From Oceanospirillaceae bacterium (GTDB lineage: Bacteria > Pseudomonadota > Gammaproteobacteria > Pseudomonadales > Balneatricaceae), in contig JAGSHA010000095.1 in the NCBI GenBank assembly GCA_023954795.1, forward strand, positions 1-9,632: 9,632 bases of DNA, written 5' to 3'. Below are positions 7,350 through 9,632 of the stretch, piece after piece (position 1 is the stretch's first letter; each line of letters starts with the position of its first letter). The notes below the pieces were generated by a model. The model searched no databases. It was given only the letters and a program-made list of their open reading frames with translations, and was not told the origin of the DNA. Both the position numbers and the translations under genes were made by a program.

Positions 7350-9632
7350 TTAATCCTTCACCGGAGGTGGCGCCAGTACTTCACGCTGTCCGTTGCTGCC
7401 TGCAGTACTCACTACGCCAGCCGCTTCCATTGCTTCGACCATACGTGCAGAACGGTTATAACCAATCTTCAACTTACGCTGCACACTGGAGATCGAGGCT
7501 TTGCGTGTTTGGGTCACAAACGCCACCGCTTCATCATAAAGTGGGTCCTGCTCATCATCGAACAAACCACCTGAACCGGTTATGACTGAATCAGTGCTCT
7601 CTGCGTTCAGAATTTCCTCAACAAATACGGGTGAACCAATTTTCTTCCAGGCTTCAACTGCGCGATGCACTTCATCATCCGAGACAAATGCACCGTGTAC
7701 GCGGTTTGGAATACTGGTGCCAGCGGGTAGATACAGCATGTCACCCCACCCTAACAGGTTCTCTGCGCCACCTTGATCCAGAATGGTTCGGGAATCAATT
7801 TTTGAGGATACCTGAAAAGCAATTCGAGTCGGAATGTTGGCCTTAATCAGACCGGTGATCACATCCACCGATGGTCGCTGAGTCGCCAAAATCAAATGAA
7901 TACCTGCCGCACGCGCCTTCTGTGCAATACGAGCGATCAGCTCTTCAACCTTCTTGCCAACGATCATCATCATGTCGGCAAACTCATCAATCACGACAAC
8001 GATGTAAGGCAGTGTTTTCAATTCCGGCGGCGGAGAGTCTGCCGGCATACCATACTCTTCCGGATTCCAGAGCGGATCTTTCAGAGGATTACCTTCTTTG
8101 CGCGCTTTCTCGATCTTATCGTTAAAACCGGCAATGTTACGCACACCCATTTTAGCCATGAGACGGTAACGCTCTTCCATCTCACCTACGCACCAACGCA
8201 GACCCGCAGCAGCGTCCTTCATATCGGTAATAACCGGTGTCAGCAGATGCGGAACTCCATCGTATATCGACAACTCCAGCATTTTTGGGTCAACCAGCAT
8301 CAAACGGACTTCATCCGGTGTGGCTTTATACAGCAAGCTCAGAAGCATAGCGTTCACACCCACCGACTTACCAGAACCGGTTGTACCTGCCACCAGCAGG
8401 TGGGGCATTTTCGCCAGATTCGCGACAACTGGATTGCCGCCGATATCGTTACCCAGGCCCAGCGTCAGCTTTGATGGGGCTTCAAGGTATGGCTTGGAGT
8501 TCAACACCTCGCTCAGACTCACGGTCTGACGCTCTTCGTTCGGTATCTCGACACCTATGACTGATTTGCCTGCGATAACTTCTACAACACGTACACTGCT
8601 AACGGCCATCGAACGCGCAAGATCTTTTGCCAGGTTTGTAATCTTACTTGCCTTCACTCCGGGTGCCGGCTGGATTTCAAAGCGGGTGATCACTGGTCCA
8701 GGATTCACTTCGACCACTTCAGCAATAACGTTGAAGTCTTTCAGCTTGGACTCAAGCAAACGGGACATCATCTCCAGCTGTTCGGGTGAGTATCCCGCGG
8801 ACTGATTCAAAACCGGGGGATCCAGATTATCCAGCGAGGGTATCCGCATTTTAGGTCGAGACGGGCGCTTATTCCCCTGCTCGAGTTCAAGCCCAAGGTC
8901 TTTGTCCTGCATCGGCTTATGCGTTTCTGACAACGGCACGATACGAAGCCCTTTAGGCTCTTCAGGCGACATAGGATTTAACAGACCAGAATCCGGATCG
9001 TGTTCAGAGGCGTCGTTATAGTTCGCCTCCGATACCTCTTCATGTCCCGCGGATGCCGGTGCATGATCGCGGCCTTTGGACGTTTCAACGAACTCGGCAC
9101 CGGACGCTGGAGAGGGCTCAAATGGAACCTCGTCGTCAGTGCTGTATGTCTCGGTCACAGCCTCGCTGAATTGCGGTTCCTGACGTACATCTCTCGCAGG
9201 CTCACGCTGTGGTTCCGGACGCAACACGGCCGGTTCAGCAACAGCATCAGGCGCCAAACTCGGTGACCGGGATTGGCCCAATAAGGGGTCATGGAGTTCA
9301 TTTTGTTCTGGATATAGCGCCGCCCCACCATGACTAGGATTATCATGACTATTAGCGTGTTCGGTGCTACGCAATGCATCGGTATCAATTGTCGGTTCGG
9401 GCCTTAAGGTTGCGACTGTATGCAAAGGCTCATCGGACACATCGTCCCGGTACTGATCCTCCTCGTACTCAGAGTCGTCATGACGCTGTGGCAGCGCAGC
9501 AGCAGAGCGTTCTTTAATTTTATCGACACCCGTTACAACACCTTTACCAACGAGCTCCAGCAAACTTCCCCAGGATGCCTCTATAAACAAAGTGCTTCCA
9601 AACAGCAGCAAGGTGAACAGCAATACCGAACT
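7350..9632 (-). CDS. ftsK: DNA translocase FtsK (N-terminal membrane part beyond window)
   Basis: FtsK anchors at the division septum, pumps DNA toward dif and activates XerCD recombination to resolve chromosome dimers. The window holds the last 760 residues; the reading frame is open through the right edge, so the true start lies outside. Numbered from the edge, residues 1-22 are the final membrane helix. Residues about 36-278 are a Pro/Glu/Asp/Ser-rich linker with LRPEP occurring twice (76-80, 137-141), far shorter than in E. coli. The alpha and beta motor domains follow, with Walker A GTTGSGKS (416-423), Walker B VVVIDEFAD (545-553) and LILATQRP (580-587). Residues about 695-760 are the winged-helix gamma domain (SISSVQRKLKIGYNRSARM), which reads KOPS sequences and contacts XerD. 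Its last codons supply the lolA ribosome binding site. Its promoter is not in the window. Confidence 0.98.
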   Translation of the reverse strand, partial: SSVLLFTLLLFGSTLFIEASWGSLLELVGKGVVTGVDKIKERSAAALPQRHDDSEYEEDQYRDDVSDEPLHTVATLRPEPTIDTDALRSTEHANSHDNPSHGGAALYPEQNELHDPLLGQSRSPSLAPDAVAEPAVLRPEPQREPARDVRQEPQFSEAVTETYSTDDEVPFEPSPASGAEFVETSKGRDHAPASAGHEEVSEANYNDASEHDPDSGLLNPMSPEEPKGLRIVPLSETHKPMQDKDLGLELEQGNKRPSRPKMRIPSLDNLDPPVLNQSAGYSPEQLEMMSRLLESKLKDFNVIAEVVEVNPGPVITRFEIQPAPGVKASKITNLAKDLARSMAVSSVRVVEVIAGKSVIGVEIPNEERQTVSLSEVLNSKPYLEAPSKLTLGLGNDIGGNPVVANLAKMPHLLVAGTTGSGKSVGVNAMLLSLLYKATPDEVRLMLVDPKMLELSIYDGVPHLLTPVITDMKDAAAGLRWCVGEMEERYRLMAKMGVRNIAGFNDKIEKARKEGNPLKDPLWNPEEYGMPADSPPPELKTLPYIVVVIDEFADMMMIVGKKVEELIARIAQKARAAGIHLILATQRPSVDVITGLIKANIPTRIAFQVSSKIDSRTILDQGGAENLLGWGDMLYLPAGTSIPNRVHGAFVSDDEVHRAVEAWKKIGSPVFVEEILNAESTDSVITGSGGLFDDEQDPLYDEAVAFVTQTRKASISSVQRKLKIGYNRSARMVEAMEAAGVVSTAGSNGQREVLAPPPVKD
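7354..7358 (-). promoter_or_regulatory. Ribosome binding site of lolA inside the end of ftsK
   Basis: AAGGA on the minus strand is formed by the last two sense codons of ftsK (AAG GAT, Lys-Asp), just before its TAA stop. It is 6 nt from the ATG at 7347 and 3 nt from the ATG at 7350, which favours the downstream Met. The arrangement implies that lolA translation depends on ribosomes finishing ftsK. Confidence 0.7.

Noticed and set aside
7896..8474. A 192-codon plus-strand open frame
   Set aside because: It is antisense to the highly conserved FtsK motor domain; its His/Arg/Gln-rich composition is typical of a reverse-strand shadow.
1..9632. KOPS-like octamers, CRISPR repeats, insertion sequences, tRNA genes or a defence system
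   Set aside because: Reading by eye found no GGGNAGGG-type octamer, repeat array, transposase, tRNA cloverleaf or defence gene. A motif scan would be needed to be certain about KOPS.

Overview
This window looks like ordinary core chromosome from a gammaproteobacterium, plausibly a marine or oceanospirillum/pseudomonad-like lineage. The case rests on the gene order ftsK-lolA-rarA-crcB-serS, close similarity by eye to the E. coli and Pseudomonas proteins, a periplasmic pitrilysin-type protease, and a ubiquinone-biosynthesis hydroxylase. I see no mobile element, CRISPR array, tRNA, rRNA or other sign of recent transfer.

Layout. Positions 1-462 (minus) hold the N-terminal 154 codons of a UbiI/UbiF-type FAD hydroxylase that runs off the left edge. 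A 261-bp divergent intergenic region (463-723) carries a good sigma70-like promoter and a leader hairpin for a large plus-strand gene, 724-3588. That gene encodes an exported M16 zinc metalloprotease of the pitrilysin/insulysin type. It converges on the minus-strand block, and a U-tailed hairpin at 3639-3670 can terminate transcription from both sides.

The rest of the window is one tightly packed minus-strand gene string, read from right to left: ftsK (3' part, 9632-7350), lolA (7347-6706), rarA (6706-5363), crcB (5358-4987) and serS (4967-3693). Junctions are a 1-nt stop/start overlap or a gap of 2-19 nt, so it is very probably one transcript with translational coupling. It joins chromosome segregation at the septum (FtsK), lipoprotein transport across the periplasm (LolA), rescue of stalled replication forks (RarA), fluoride export (CrcB) and seryl-tRNA charging (SerS). 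These roles are not one pathway; the grouping is a conserved housekeeping neighbourhood.

I found no convincing undescribed system. The points worth a second look are small: Shine-Dalgarno sequences built into the terminal Lys-Asp-stop codons of two genes, a Lys in LolA where E. coli has the functionally important Arg43, a fluoride channel gene in the operon with no fluoride riboswitch, a charged C-terminal tail on the M16 protease, the symmetric terminator, the protease leader hairpin, and a (CG)6 tract within rarA.
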